64,000 nt of DNA from Kushneria phosphatilytica (GCF_008247605.1 NZ_CP043420.1:3162001-3226000); one strand, 5' to 3'. Numbered from the stretch's first letter, positions 1 through 8,941 are shown. Numbers and translations are program-made. The notes: generated by a model from the letters alone, not told the origin.

Positions 1-755
1 GGCATCCGCAAACCTTCAATGAGAAGATTTGCTATCGAAAGCTGCACCCCGAACCCAGCTATTCGATCCTGAGCGACAAGGTTGCTGCCAGGGATCATGT
101 CGCCGGCGTGATCGGCAGTGAACATCTGGTGCCATGCCACGCTGTCTGTAGCGAACTGACACCGGATATCTATCATGGCCTCCCGGACAGCTTCGTCATG
201 AAGGCCAATCACGGCTTTGGCTATAATCTGCTGGTGCGTAACAAGCAGGACTACCCCTACCCCATGCTCTATAACCTCAGTCAGGCATGGCTTCGGGAAG
301 ATTTCTCGAAAATCTCACGGGAAGCGCATTATCACGACATCAAGCCACGTCTGATCATCGAGCAACTACTGCTGGATGAAAGCGGTAATGTGCCAAAGGA
401 CTTCAAGTTTCACTGTTTCCGACGAACCGGTGAATCGCCGGTAGTGTTCGTCGAAGTGACTCATGATCGCTTTTCCGATTATCGAGTCGATTTCTACGAT
501 CAGGATTGGAACATGATTGAAGTACGTGAGGATCGTTTCAGCAGTGGCAAGCCAATGGCCAGGCCGGCATTGCTTGATGAAGCACAGGCGCTTGCCCTCA
601 AGCTATCGGAAGGCTTTTCGTATGTAAGAGTCGATTTCTACCTGGTCAACGGTCAGATCTATTTTGGCGAGCTGACCTTCACACCAACCGCCGGCCTGAT
701 GAAGTTCAAGCATCATCAGACCGACGTGGAATGGGGTCGGCTTTTCGAACTCTGA
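1..755 (+). CDS. TupA-like ATP-grasp protein, 3' part
   Basis: The reading frame is open from base 3 to the stop at 753-755, so the gene begins upstream of the window; the GTG at 108 is internal. The visible part is about 250 residues. It shows features I associate with TupA-like ATP-grasp proteins: an N-terminal FNEK segment, the SDKVAAR stretch, VMKANHGFGYN (probable nucleotide-binding loop), IKPRLIIEQLL, PKDFKFHCF, and a C-terminal GELTFTPTAG that fits the metal-binding end of an ATP-grasp fold. Members of this family are usually found in polysaccharide or cell-surface glycan clusters, where they are thought to ligate amino acids or similar groups to sugars. Substrate unknown. No co-directional partner follows within the window, so its operon must lie upstream. 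Confidence 0.75.
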   Translation, partial: HPQTFNEKICYRKLHPEPSYSILSDKVAARDHVAGVIGSEHLVPCHAVCSELTPDIYHGLPDSFVMKANHGFGYNLLVRNKQDYPYPMLYNLSQAWLREDFSKISREAHYHDIKPRLIIEQLLLDESGNVPKDFKFHCFRRTGESPVVFVEVTHDRFSDYRVDFYDQDWNMIEVREDRFSSGKPMARPALLDEAQALALKLSEGFSYVRVDFYLVNGQIYFGELTFTPTAGLMKFKHHQTDVEWGRLFEL

Positions 756-790
756 AGTGGTCTGCAAATGGCTCCCGGGCCCGGCTGCCA

Positions 791-1006
791 TCATGACTGG
801 CTGTTTTCACGCTGAAACTGCCAGGCACAATGTCGTGAGGCCAGTGCCTCCTGCAGCTGTTCCACCTCTTCGAAGGTCAGCAGCATGGCCCGCTCGTAGC
901 GATGAACTTCACCATCGCGAATGACTGTCAAAGCCCCGGTTTCGCATAGCGTTCCCCGGGGCTGCTCATCCTCCAGGATTCGCTCCATGGTCGTGTGATA
1001 CTCCAT
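791..1006 (-). CDS. small hypothetical protein downstream of the Ogr-like gene
   Basis: This 71-residue protein is acidic at the start and rich in Glu and Arg, with no recognised domain, signal peptide or membrane segment. Its ATG at 1006 lies 8 bases after the stop of the Ogr/Delta-like zinc finger gene and has a GCGAG stretch just upstream, so the two are probably co-transcribed. The middle (ALTVIRDGEVHRYERAMLLTFEEVEQLQEAL) reads as a beta strand pair followed by a helix. I do not recognise a family. The tight spacing makes a role connected to the upstream activator possible, but that is inference from position only. Confidence 0.5.
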   Translation of the reverse strand: MEYHTTMERILEDEQPRGTLCETGALTVIRDGEVHRYERAMLLTFEEVEQLQEALASRHCAWQFQRENSQS

Positions 1007-1014
1007 AGCTCGCT

Positions 1015-1272
1015 TTACTGCACCATTAACTGATCGCGAATACTGTCACGCAGCCGGGGCGACATCGGTAACCGAATCTCTGGATTGGGCTGCTGACTGA
1101 AAGTCAGGGTCTGCGTCATTTCCAGTGCCATTTTACCTCGCCAGCCACAATCCGGGTTCTGGCATTCAACCGTTGCCTCCCGATAGACCGGGGTCAGCTG
1201 TTGGCTCTTGCGAATTCGCGCAAACTCACCGCAATGGGGGCAACTCAACCGCATATTGTTACGTCGTTCCAT
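1015..1272 (-). CDS. Ogr/Delta-like zinc finger transcription factor
   Basis: An 85-residue protein with four cysteines arranged as CPHCG near residue 10 and CQNPDCGW near residue 36, separated by a basic segment (RIRKSQQLTPVYREATVE). This is the layout of the Ogr/Delta family, the late-gene activators of P2-like phages, which bind DNA upstream of late promoters and contact the RNA polymerase alpha subunit. I start it at the ATG at 1272, preceded by GGAGGGAG at good spacing, rather than at the longer in-frame start at 1338. It is divergent from a CI-type repressor, a typical phage regulatory arrangement. No phage capsid, tail or lysis genes lie nearby, so it may be a domesticated remnant or act on a prophage elsewhere. 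Confidence 0.8.
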   Translation of the reverse strand: MERRNNMRLSCPHCGEFARIRKSQQLTPVYREATVECQNPDCGWRGKMALEMTQTLTFSQQPNPEIRLPMSPRLRDSIRDQLMVQ

Positions 1273-1459
1273 GAAACTCCCTCCTCTATTGTGTTGCGAA
1301 GCCCGGTTCACCGATGCCACAGAGGATCGAATCGGCATAATCCGATATTCAAAGCGGCGGACAACAACGGCAACCTGTAGTAAGCTCCTATAAGTTCATC
1401 ACCTACGGCTCACAATCTATGCCCTATAAGGGGATTGGTCAACTTTAAGGCGATCAATT
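1273..1459. promoter_or_regulatory. divergent control region between Ogr-like and CI-like genes
   Basis: This 187-base region separates two divergently read regulators and must carry both promoters. The octamer CCTATAAG occurs twice in the same orientation, at 1387-1394 and 1423-1430; the second sits inside the imperfect palindrome CCCTATAAGGG (1422-1432). These are candidate operators for the repressor encoded at 1460. A TAAGG ribosome site (1446-1450) precedes the repressor ATG. I could not assign confident -35/-10 pairs. Confidence 0.4.
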
Positions 1460-2182
1460 ATGACTATGTCGCCCGCCCGGGACAGTGAAAGTCTGGCTAT
1501 GACCAGTGCCATCATGGGTCGCATGAAACAGCTGCTTAACGTTTCATCGGACTATCAGTTGGCTCAGCGCTTCGGTAAATCGACCAGCGCTATCCACAAC
1601 TGGAAGAAGCGTGGCACTGTCCCAATCGATGAATGTATTGAACTTTCAGTGGAATATGGTGCCAGCCTGGACTGGCTGATCATGGGAAAGGGTTCACCAC
1701 CATGGGAAAAGCCGGCCATACCGGCCTGGAGCGAGCCAGACAACGACCAGCCTTCGCATTTCACCCTGCGAGACTTCGTGGGGGTGCCTCTTTATGACAT
1801 CGAGGCCGCCGCCGGCCCGGGCCAGCTGTTCGATAGTGAGCAGGTTGAGACCTTTCTCAGCTTCCGCCATGACTGGATCCTCAAGGAGGGCCTGCATCTC
1901 AAGGATCTGGTAGCCGTGCGCGTCCGCGGGGATTCCATGGATGGCACGCTCAAGGACGGAGACACGGTGCTGATCAACCGCTCCATTATTCGCCCCGACG
2001 GCGTTTTTCTGATCCGTGTTGGTGATGAACTGCGTATCAAGCGGGTGCAGCGTCTGGCCAGCGGCGCCCTGCGCCTCTCATCGGACAATGATCATTACGC
2101 ACCAGAAATCATTGCACCCGAACAACTGGGCAATGTGCAGATCATCGGCCACTGCTATTGGCACAGCGGACGGGTGTACTGA
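1460..2182 (+). CDS. CI-type phage repressor with LexA/S24 peptidase domain
   Basis: The 240-residue protein has an N-terminal helix-turn-helix region (about residues 15-75, including YQLAQRFGKSTSAIHNWKKR and the typical ending DWLIMG) as in the phage CI repressor family, and a C-terminal S24 peptidase domain. The catalytic Ser lies in GDSMDGTL and the Lys in ELRIKRV; an Ala-Gly bond in EAAAGPG is placed where RecA-stimulated self-cleavage occurs in this family. It should therefore repress nearby promoters until DNA damage triggers cleavage. The divergent neighbour is an Ogr/Delta-type activator, the likely target. Start chosen at the ATG with TAAGG nine bases upstream; the ATGs at codons 3 and 13 are alternatives. 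Which genes it ultimately controls is unknown. Confidence 0.85.
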   Translation: MTMSPARDSESLAMTSAIMGRMKQLLNVSSDYQLAQRFGKSTSAIHNWKKRGTVPIDECIELSVEYGASLDWLIMGKGSPPWEKPAIPAWSEPDNDQPSHFTLRDFVGVPLYDIEAAAGPGQLFDSEQVETFLSFRHDWILKEGLHLKDLVAVRVRGDSMDGTLKDGDTVLINRSIIRPDGVFLIRVGDELRIKRVQRLASGALRLSSDNDHYAPEIIAPEQLGNVQIIGHCYWHSGRVY

Positions 2183-2294
2183 CATGTCAGATTGGTGCCA
2201 TACACGCTCCGCGCCCTACTGACTTACGCCGGGCACGAAGAGATTCTTCGGCAGTCAGCCCGCAGGATGGAGCGCTAACGGGAGACTGCACCTC

Positions 2295-2657
2295 ATGCTG
2301 CTTCGTATCACGCTACTGCTTGCCTGCCTGTGGGTACTCAACGCCTGTGCCAATGATGTCCCACAAGAGCTCTCCCGGCCTGCCGCTGCACCACTGGAAG
2401 TGGATACACACCCAGGCAATGATGCCGACGACCTCCAACGGGCCTGCGCCGACACCATGCTGGCCTATTCACCTGTCGACCATGCAACGGATGTCCATGC
2501 CCGGGCCATGAGCCAGGAAAATGACTCTATTGTCATCGTACAGGCGGTACTGCTTGGCCTGAGCCGATTCGACCCACGATTACCGGTGACCTATCGATGT
2601 GACTATCACGACGGACGACTGGTGCGCGGGCGCTGGCTACAGGGGCTCAGTGACTAA
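2295..2657 (+). CDS. putative lipoprotein of unknown function
   Basis: A 120-residue protein with a short hydrophobic signal (LLRITLLLACLWVL) ending in the lipobox LNAC, so it is probably exported and lipidated at Cys18. The mature part contains two cysteines that could pair and no recognised domain. A GGGAG ribosome site precedes the ATG. It follows the CI-type repressor gene by 112 bases on the same strand, but I see no evidence that the two are linked in function. Confidence 0.6.
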   Translation: MLLRITLLLACLWVLNACANDVPQELSRPAAAPLEVDTHPGNDADDLQRACADTMLAYSPVDHATDVHARAMSQENDSIVIVQAVLLGLSRFDPRLPVTYRCDYHDGRLVRGRWLQGLSD

Positions 2658-2770
2658 CCCGGCCTCTTTCGAAAAGCCCCTGACTTACCTGGCACCCGCG
2701 ACATGCCGACGTGTATGCCCGGCGGGTTGACGCCTGTCCTCAACGAAACCAACAACCCCGCCTGGCCCGG

Positions 2771-2968
2771 TCATTCCTTTAACTCCAGCGTTCTGACAGA
2801 CAATTCACTGAGCAGGTCCTCGACCCTCCCCAGATAGGCTCGACATCGGGCACATTTCACTCGACTTTCATCCGTTTCACCGGGCTCGATCACAAAAAGC
2901 TCGCTACCGCAGAGAAAGCAGTTTGGTGGGCAATGGCAGATACTGATATCCGGTGGCGGAAAATCCAT
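2771..2968 (-). CDS. small cysteine-rich, probable zinc-ribbon protein
   Basis: A 65-residue product with CFLCG (residues 17-21) and CARC (about residues 39-42), plus a further Cys-His-Cys upstream; the two CxxC pairs about 20 residues apart are typical of a zinc ribbon. The C-terminal third looks helical and acidic. There is no good ribosome site at the ATG, so the start or even the gene is uncertain. I do not recognise the family; short zinc-ribbon proteins of this kind are often orphan proteins in gammaproteobacteria. Confidence 0.5.
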   Translation of the reverse strand: MDFPPPDISICHCPPNCFLCGSELFVIEPGETDESRVKCARCRAYLGRVEDLLSELSVRTLELKE

Positions 2969-3125
2969 CAGGCAAGGTCTCGGACGCAGGAAGGTGAGGC
3001 AATGACGTAAGATCGGCTGAAACGGCCGAAAGTGAAGTGCTCAGATCCGCCGATCATCTGAAAAAGCAGCGAACCTCAACCCGATAGCCACGTTGACACC
3101 TGGTTGCCACGTATATGAACAGACG

Positions 3126-3152
3126 CAAAAAAGGCCGCTTGATGAGCGACCT
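3126..3152 (-). terminator. Rho-independent terminator of the tRNA operon
   Basis: Read on the minus strand, an 8-bp stem (AGGTCGCT/AGCGGCCT with one G-U pair) around a five-base loop is followed by six Ts. It lies 38 bases past the 3' end of tRNA-Thr. Confidence 0.8.
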
Positions 3153-3190
3153 TTCAAGGTTCCAAAGCATTGATTTAGCTGAAAAATCAA

Positions 3191-3266
<76 letters not shown>

Positions 3267-3298
3267 AACAAAAACTTCTTTTGGAAGGCAGGTTGGCG

Positions 3299-3373
3299 TG
3301 GCTGGGGTAGCAGGACTCGAACCTGCGAATGCCGGTACCAAAAACCGGTGCCTTACCGCTTGGCTATACCCCA
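3299..3373 (-). tRNA. tRNA-Gln (TTG)
   Basis: A 75-base cloverleaf with acceptor stem TGGGGTA/TACCCCA, anticodon TTG in the loop TTTTGGT, and an encoded CCA end. The U1-A72 start and G73 discriminator are normal for glutamine tRNAs. Confidence 0.96.
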
Positions 3374-3379
3374 CCAGAA

Positions 3380-3455
3380 TGGTGGCCAGAGACGGAATCG
3401 AACCGCCGACACGAGGATTTTCAATCCACTGCTCTACCGACTGAGCTATCTGGCC
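3380..3455 (-). tRNA. tRNA-Phe (GAA)
   Basis: A 76-base cloverleaf with acceptor stem GGCCAGA/TCTGGCC, anticodon GAA in the loop TTGAAAA, and an encoded CCA end. It is the first gene of the operon and lies only 6 bases from tRNA-Gln. Confidence 0.97.
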
Positions 3456-3472
3456 GTCGCCAACGGCTGCGT

Positions 3473-3501
3473 ATTAAACCGAAAACCGGTCCATGGGTCA
3501 A
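3473..3501 (-). promoter_or_regulatory. sigma-70 promoter of the tRNA operon
   Basis: On the minus strand TTGACC (3501-3496) and TTTAAT (3478-3473) are separated by exactly 17 bases, about 18 bases ahead of the first tRNA base. This is a near-consensus housekeeping promoter. Confidence 0.8.
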
Positions 3502-3543
3502 GCACTTGGTGTACATTTTCCCACACCGGTTTTTTTATGGTCC

Positions 3544-3816
3544 TCAGCTGGAAGGAGGCACATAGCCCTGAGCCTGATCGACTTCCTCGTTATCGAAAAA
3601 ACGTTCCATCTGTTCCATCAGATAGCGGCGCGTTTCCGGATCGAGCATGTTGAGGTGCTTTTCGTTGATCAGCCGGGTCTGTTGCGCCTGCCACTCCTCC
3701 CAGGCCTGCTTCGAGACATTCTCGTAGACCTCCTGCCCTTTACTGCCGGGTAGCGGCGGCATATCCAGCCCTTCCATCTCCTGCTGGTACTTCCGGCAGA
3801 ATACCGTACGTGCCAT
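3544..3816 (-). CDS. yggX: YggX family Fe(2+)-trafficking protein
   Basis: The 90-residue protein opens with [13 protein letters not shown] and contains the family landmarks [18 protein letters not shown] and a C-terminal RFFDNEE. The Cys at position 7 is the conserved residue thought to be protected or used in oxidative stress. YggX proteins help protect Fe-S clusters and may move iron for Fe-S repair. I use the ATG at 3816 with a GGGAGAA ribosome site instead of the longer in-frame start. It lies 38 bases downstream of mutY, an Fe-S enzyme, in the same order as in many gammaproteobacteria, and is probably co-transcribed with it. Confidence 0.95.
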   Translation of the reverse strand: MARTVFCRKYQQEMEGLDMPPLPGSKGQEVYENVSKQAWEEWQAQQTRLINEKHLNMLDPETRRYLMEQMERFFDNEEVDQAQGYVPPSS

Positions 3817-3854
3817 AGGGTTCTCCCTGCGGGTCAAAGTGTCGGTCGATTGTC

Positions 3855-4973
3855 TCATACCAGTGTGGCTGACGAAGACAGCCTGTCGAGCAGGGTTCGT
3901 ACCGGGGCCGCCAGCCCCACGCTATCAGGGCGCTCAGGGTCGAACCAGCGCTGCCTTTCGCTTATACAGACTGGCGCGTCGATGAGCGCCGGCAAAGGGG
4001 TGATGGCGTAACGAAAGTGGGTAAAGGCATGCGTGAACTCGCCCCAGGCTGGCTCAAGCCTGGTCTGCGGCAGGTGCTCATCAAGCCAGTGACGGGCCTG
4101 CTGCAGTGACTCGAACTGAGGAAAACACCACAGTCCACCCCAGAGCCCCTCTGTCGGACGCTGCTCCAGCAGCACCCTGCCCTGGCGGTCACGTAGCATC
4201 AGAAAACAGGTCTGCCGGGTCGGCTTGTCGGTTTTCGGCTTCGACTCCGGGAAGTCGTGCTCACGGCCCTGCGTATGGGCCACACAGACATCCTCGAAGG
4301 GACAAAGCAGACAGGCCGGTCGACGGCGGGTACAGACCGTGGCCCCGAGATCCATCATCGCCTGGGTGAAATCACCCACCCGTTGATCCGGTGTATAGCG
4401 TTCGGCAAGCTGCCACAGCGTGCGCTCAACATGCGGTTTGCCCGGCCAGCCCGGGACGGCATGCAACCGGGTCAGCACTCGCTTGACGTTACCATCGAGA
4501 ATCGGCGCCCGGGCTCCGGTCGACAGACTGATGATGGCCCCCGCAGTGGACCGTCCGATGCCCGGCAGCGCCGCCAGCGCCTCGACGCCATGGGTCGGAA
4601 AAATCCCATCATGCGCTTCGACCACCACCTGCGCTGCGCGATGCAGATTACGAGCACGAGCGTAATACCCCAGGCCGGTCCACAGATGCAGCACCTCATC
4701 CTGATCCGCCGCAGCCAGCGCATGGACATCCGGGAAGCGTGCCATGAAGCGCTGATAGTAGTCGATGACGGTCGCTACCTGAGTCTGCTGCAACATGATT
4801 TCCGAAACCCACACCCGGTAGGGGGTTTGATGCTTCTGCCAGGGCAAATGATGACGCCCATGGCGGTCAAACCAGTCCAGCAACCGGCTCTGAAAGCTCT
4901 CGGGGGGCAGGTCGATCTCGTGCACCCGGGCTTCATGTGAAGCCCGGGTATGGGTCTGATACGCGTCGCTCAT
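3855..4973 (-). CDS. mutY: A/G-specific adenine DNA glycosylase MutY
   Basis: A 372-residue base-excision repair enzyme that removes adenine opposite 8-oxoguanine. The helix-hairpin-helix and catalytic region contains [13 protein letters not shown] and [12 protein letters not shown] followed by the catalytic Asp in ILDGNVKRV. The [4Fe-4S] loop is visible as four cysteines with spacing C-x6-C-x2-C-x5-C ([17 protein letters not shown]). The C-terminal part (from about residue 235) is the NUDIX-like domain that recognises 8-oxoG. Length is normal for the family. It is transcribed after the AsmA-family gene and before yggX. Confidence 0.97.
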   Translation of the reverse strand: MSDAYQTHTRASHEARVHEIDLPPESFQSRLLDWFDRHGRHHLPWQKHQTPYRVWVSEIMLQQTQVATVIDYYQRFMARFPDVHALAAADQDEVLHLWTGLGYYARARNLHRAAQVVVEAHDGIFPTHGVEALAALPGIGRSTAGAIISLSTGARAPILDGNVKRVLTRLHAVPGWPGKPHVERTLWQLAERYTPDQRVGDFTQAMMDLGATVCTRRRPACLLCPFEDVCVAHTQGREHDFPESKPKTDKPTRQTCFLMLRDRQGRVLLEQRPTEGLWGGLWCFPQFESLQQARHWLDEHLPQTRLEPAWGEFTHAFTHFRYAITPLPALIDAPVCISERQRWFDPERPDSVGLAAPVRTLLDRLSSSATLV

Positions 4974-5030
4974 GAAACCTCTGGCAGGGAAGGCCGCGCC
5001 CCTGGAGGGGAACGGCCGGATCGGGTGACT

Positions 5031-7382
5031 TTACTTGAACAGGCCTTCCAGACGGTCCTTGAGGTTTTTACTACCCTCCTTGCCAAGCTTATCGTCAAGC
5101 TTCTCACCCAGCTTGCCTTCGAGCTGCCTGTCGAGCTCCTTGCCAAGCACTTTCTGCCCTTTCGAGGCCGCCATCTTCGTCAATACCTTGCGAAAAGCAT
5201 CCTGATCGAAATGGCACCACTGAGCGGGCGGAGCCGCAAAATCACCCTCGCATTGCACTGGCAGACGCACCTGTGTCAGGGCGTCGGTCACTCGGCAGGC
5301 ATTGCTGTCGGCGGTATCTACAAAATGAGCGCCCAAATTGTAAGCGAACCGCTGGGTAACCAGATTGGCCTGGCCCTTGCCGGAGAGCTCGATGCCCGGA
5401 ATGGCAACCTGAAGATCGTCGTTATGTACCACGCCATCGGTAATGGTTGCCGTAGCAGACAAACGATCAAAAGGCGTGTCATCACTCCACTGTCGGTCGG
5501 AGCTGCGCCCCTGCAGGGCCGCAGCTGTCGTGCAGAGCTGCTTCGAGATATTCGCCCCCAGCAACGCGCCATCCGTTACCTTCATCGAAGCCTGGCCATT
5601 GAGATTACGGGTCATGGTGTCCAACTGATTGGTACGTGAACGGAACTGACCATCAAGATCCAGCGTGCCGCGCATCAGCTTGCCCCGTTGAGCCACATCT
5701 GCCAGCAAAGCCTGCAATTGAACGCCATGGATCTTCTCGTCAAAAGACAGCTCAAGTGGCGTTTTGCGAACATCCAGAGCACCGGAAGCATTGAAGGTTC
5801 CGTTGTAAAGCCCTGCCGTCAGTTGTTCGAGCCGATGTTGACCGTTACTGCCAGCCACCTTCATCAATACGCCGGAGAGTCTGGCACCCCGCACAGTCAA
5901 TGCATCCAGCCGGAGTCGACCATCCAGGGCGAGAGAACGCAGCAGATCAACCGGTAGCAGCTCGGCCCCTTCACTGGCAGCCATCGCTGGGCGAGTCCCC
6001 AGCATTTCAAGCATGGCGGTGCGATCGTCCTGCTGTGGCGCTTGCTGACGTGGCGGCAGGTAGCGATCCAGATTCAGAGCGTTACCGGTCAGATCGAAAC
6101 TCAGCTGCTGGCCTTTGAGACCAATCCCTGCAGAGCCGGTTAGCCTGGTGTCATCCAGTGTCAGCGAAAGGTCACTGAAACGCGCCTGCTGTTGATTGCC
6201 GCTGATTTGGGTATCAAGGGCTACCCGAGTCAGGCTCTGATCGTCGGCACTGGCTGGGGCCTTGCCAAAGCGACCCAACCACTCTCTCAGGTTGAGTGGG
6301 TCGAGATGGAGCTGCCCGCGCCAGGCGGGTTGGGTAGTCAGGGATTCGGCCTGCAAGCCCCCCGTCAGACGCAGATCATCGCCACTGGTGACCACCAGAT
6401 CATGCAGCTGCGCTGTACCTTCGTCGAGATCAGCTGCAGCGCCGAAGGTCGCATTCAGCGACAGGGGTTGTTCCTTGCCCTGTTCGGGATGCAGCTCGGC
6501 ACCCAGAGTGGCGCCATCAAGCTGATAGCGGCGTATTTTCAGATCGGCAGTGAGCTGATCGCCGGTCAGGGCGAAATGCTGTGCCTTTTGCTCATTGAGC
6601 GTTGGCAACTGCAGATCTGTCTCCAGGTCGAAACCGCTCATGGCATAACGTTGATCCCTCAGGTTCAGCCGGGTACTGCCCTTGAGAGCCAGATGCCCAT
6701 TGAGTGAGGGCTGAACACTGCTCATGTCAAACGAGAGCTGAAGCGGAAAGGGGCTGTCCAGGCTTACATTGCTGGCACCGAGATTCACCTGGGAGAGGGT
6801 CGCATCAACCGCCTTCTGTCGATCAATGTAATGCACCTGTCCATTGCTGACCTCGATACTGGCGATATCTATCGACAGCGGACGGTCCGCAGTGTGGCTG
6901 ACGCCGCTTTGCGAGGCATTGCCGGAAGATGCCGGCCGGCTGTCATCTGTGCTCTGGTCAGTGCGCTCGGCCATCTCTTCAGCCAGCGTCTGCCAATTGC
7001 CATGACCCGAAGCATCACGCACCAGATTGAGCTTGAGCCCATCGAGTGTTACTCCGTCGACCGAGACATCACCGGTAATCAGCGGCGCGAGCCGAACCTT
7101 GACGTCAGCACGCGTGAAGGCGGCAAAGGGGTCACTGACCCGATCCTGATCAGGCAGCCGGGCCACGGCATCCTCGACGGTGACCCCCAGCCGCGGATAG
7201 AAGGTCCAGGAGATCGGTCCATTGAGCGACAGATCGAGCCCGGTGCGTTCCTTGACCGCTTCGACCAGGCGGGGCTTGAGGTCATTGGGATCGACAAAGG
7301 TCGTCACATAGACCACCCCGGCCACTGCCAGCAGGGCCAATACACCGATCCCGGCCAGCAGGATACGAAACAGTCGCTTCAT
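5031..7382 (-). CDS. AsmA family inner-membrane-anchored protein
   Basis: The 783-residue protein has an N-terminal transmembrane segment (about residues 5-27, starting MKRLFRILLAG), then the AsmA signature region with VDPNDLKPRLVEAV and TGLDLSLNGPISW, and a long beta-rich repetitive body ending in a conserved AsmA C-terminal domain. The last 60 residues are rich in Lys, Leu and Asp and probably form a coiled helix. AsmA-like proteins are bridge-type lipid transport proteins in the envelope and influence outer-membrane composition. I start at the ATG at 7382, just before the membrane segment, because the 41 residues upstream look non-coding. It sits between the his genes and mutY, a common arrangement in pseudomonads and relatives. 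Confidence 0.88.
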   Translation of the reverse strand: MKRLFRILLAGIGVLALLAVAGVVYVTTFVDPNDLKPRLVEAVKERTGLDLSLNGPISWTFYPRLGVTVEDAVARLPDQDRVSDPFAAFTRADVKVRLAPLITGDVSVDGVTLDGLKLNLVRDASGHGNWQTLAEEMAERTDQSTDDSRPASSGNASQSGVSHTADRPLSIDIASIEVSNGQVHYIDRQKAVDATLSQVNLGASNVSLDSPFPLQLSFDMSSVQPSLNGHLALKGSTRLNLRDQRYAMSGFDLETDLQLPTLNEQKAQHFALTGDQLTADLKIRRYQLDGATLGAELHPEQGKEQPLSLNATFGAAADLDEGTAQLHDLVVTSGDDLRLTGGLQAESLTTQPAWRGQLHLDPLNLREWLGRFGKAPASADDQSLTRVALDTQISGNQQQARFSDLSLTLDDTRLTGSAGIGLKGQQLSFDLTGNALNLDRYLPPRQQAPQQDDRTAMLEMLGTRPAMAASEGAELLPVDLLRSLALDGRLRLDALTVRGARLSGVLMKVAGSNGQHRLEQLTAGLYNGTFNASGALDVRKTPLELSFDEKIHGVQLQALLADVAQRGKLMRGTLDLDGQFRSRTNQLDTMTRNLNGQASMKVTDGALLGANISKQLCTTAAALQGRSSDRQWSDDTPFDRLSATATITDGVVHNDDLQVAIPGIELSGKGQANLVTQRFAYNLGAHFVDTADSNACRVTDALTQVRLPVQCEGDFAAPPAQWCHFDQDAFRKVLTKMAASKGQKVLGKELDRQLEGKLGEKLDDKLGKEGSKNLKDRLEGLFK

Positions 7383-7517
7383 CTGATGCACTCTTTCTTT
7401 TCTGTCACCCAGAACCGGCTGAAAATCCGGTATGCGTGCCCTTTCAGCCGGACCCGACCGCTGCCATGGTCTACCGCTGCATGACACGGCACTTACTGCA
7501 CGCATCCGACCGCTAGT

Positions 7518-7548
7518 GTAGCGGATGGCGGCCCGGGTTCTCTATAAT
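7518..7548 (+). promoter_or_regulatory. possible promoter of hisBHAF
   Basis: A perfect TATAAT lies at 7543-7548, about 100 bases ahead of the hisB ATG, in the divergent region between the AsmA-family gene and hisB. There is no recognisable -35 hexamer at 16-18 bases, so the assignment rests on the -10 box and its position. Confidence 0.35.
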
Positions 7549-7647
7549 GCAACCCCTGCCTTCAGGGCGTTAGCCTGCGCCCGAGTACCGGGCATCGAAT
7601 AGAGCCAGGCGTTCCCGGTTACAAGCCCGCGAACGCGAGGAGAAGCA

Positions 7648-8250
7648 ATGAGCACCCCAGCCCAGCGTCGCGCCAGCATTACGCGCGATACCAGTGAAAC
7701 CCGGGTCAGGGTCAGTGTCGATCTCGACGGCAGTGGGACACTGACGGCCGACACCGGCGTGCCCTTTCTTGAACACATGCTCGATCAGATCGCCCGCCAC
7801 GGCATGATCGATCTGGAAGTGCATGCCGAGGGTGATCGTCATATCGACGACCATCATACGGTCGAAGACATCGGCATCACCTTCGGTCAGGCGCTGCTGG
7901 AAGCGCTGGGCGACAAACGGGGCATCACCCGCTACGGGCACGCCTATGTCCCGCTGGATGAGGCACTGTCGCGGGTCGTGATCGATTTTTCCGGCCGACC
8001 GGGGCTTTACATGCAGGCCGAGTTCACCAGCGAACGCATCGGCAGCTTCGATACACAGCTGTTTCGTGAGTTCTTCAACGGGCTGGCCAGTCACGCCCGG
8101 GCGACGCTGCATCTCGACAACCTCAGGGGTGTCAACGCTCATCATCAGGCCGAGACCCTGTTCAAGGCCTTCGGCCGCGCACTGCGTATGGCCATCGAGC
8201 CCGATGAACGCATGGCGGGGCGCATCGCCTCGACCAAGGGCAGCCTGTGA
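7648..8250 (+). CDS. hisB: imidazoleglycerol-phosphate dehydratase HisB
   Basis: The 200-residue monofunctional enzyme catalyses dehydration of imidazole glycerol phosphate to imidazole acetol phosphate in histidine synthesis. The paired metal-binding His clusters are present: [13 protein letters not shown], then [10 protein letters not shown], and later [14 protein letters not shown]. It lacks the N-terminal phosphatase domain seen in the E. coli fusion protein. An AGGAG site precedes the ATG. It is the first gene of the hisB-hisH-hisA-hisF run; the gap to hisH is 46 bases. Confidence 0.97.
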   Translation: MSTPAQRRASITRDTSETRVRVSVDLDGSGTLTADTGVPFLEHMLDQIARHGMIDLEVHAEGDRHIDDHHTVEDIGITFGQALLEALGDKRGITRYGHAYVPLDEALSRVVIDFSGRPGLYMQAEFTSERIGSFDTQLFREFFNGLASHARATLHLDNLRGVNAHHQAETLFKAFGRALRMAIEPDERMAGRIASTKGSL

Positions 8251-8296
8251 ACAGCAATCCCCCCTTTCTTGCTGCGCGGCAACAGGAGCTATCGGC

Positions 8297-8941
8297 ATGA
8301 CCATTGCCATCATCGATTACGGCATGGGCAATCTGCACTCGGTCGCCAAGGCGCTCGAGCACGTCGCCGAGGATGAGCGCGTGACCATTACCCGTGATCC
8401 CCGAGCCATCAAGGGCGCCACGCGCCTGATCCTGCCCGGACAGGGCGCCATTCGCGACTGCATGAGTGAGCTCGAGCACACCGAACTGACCGGGCTGGTC
8501 AAGGAGATGCTGGCAGATGGCAACAAACCGCTGCTGGGTATCTGCGTCGGCCAGCAGATGCTGATGGACAAGAGTGACGAGAATGGTGGCGTCTGGTGTC
8601 TGGGGTACATGCCCGGACGAGTGCGACACTTCGAAGACACCATGCGCGATACCGATGGCAACCGTCTCAAGGTGCCGCACATGGGGTGGAATCGGGTGCA
8701 CCAGCACCACATGCACCCACTCTGGGAAGGTATCCCGACCGGCGAGCGCTTTTATTTTGTGCACAGCTATTATGTCCAGGCCGAAGATGACGCCCATGTC
8801 ATGGGCTATGTCGACTACGGTACGGTTCGCGCCCATGTGGCTACCGGACACGATGCGACCTTCGCTGTGCAGTTCCATCCCGAGAAAAGCGCTGGTGCCG
8901 GGCTGAAGCTGCTCTCCAACTTCATTCACTGGTCGCCCTGA
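8297..8941 (+). CDS. hisH: imidazole glycerol phosphate synthase glutaminase subunit HisH
   Basis: The 214-residue class I glutamine amidotransferase supplies ammonia to HisF. The nucleophile elbow GICVGQQ carries the catalytic Cys, and the His-Glu pair is in QFHPEKS. The oxyanion-loop region LILPGQGAI is present. The ATG at 8297 with AGGAG upstream is used; a longer open frame exists to the left but overlaps hisB and has no family similarity. The protein works as a heterodimer with the hisF product encoded two genes downstream. Confidence 0.97.
   Translation: MTIAIIDYGMGNLHSVAKALEHVAEDERVTITRDPRAIKGATRLILPGQGAIRDCMSELEHTELTGLVKEMLADGNKPLLGICVGQQMLMDKSDENGGVWCLGYMPGRVRHFEDTMRDTDGNRLKVPHMGWNRVHQHHMHPLWEGIPTGERFYFVHSYYVQAEDDAHVMGYVDYGTVRAHVATGHDATFAVQFHPEKSAGAGLKLLSNFIHWSP

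Noticed and set aside
4257..4940. 227-codon open frame opposite mutY
   Set aside because: It is a shadow of mutY, whose product is complete with Fe-S cysteines.
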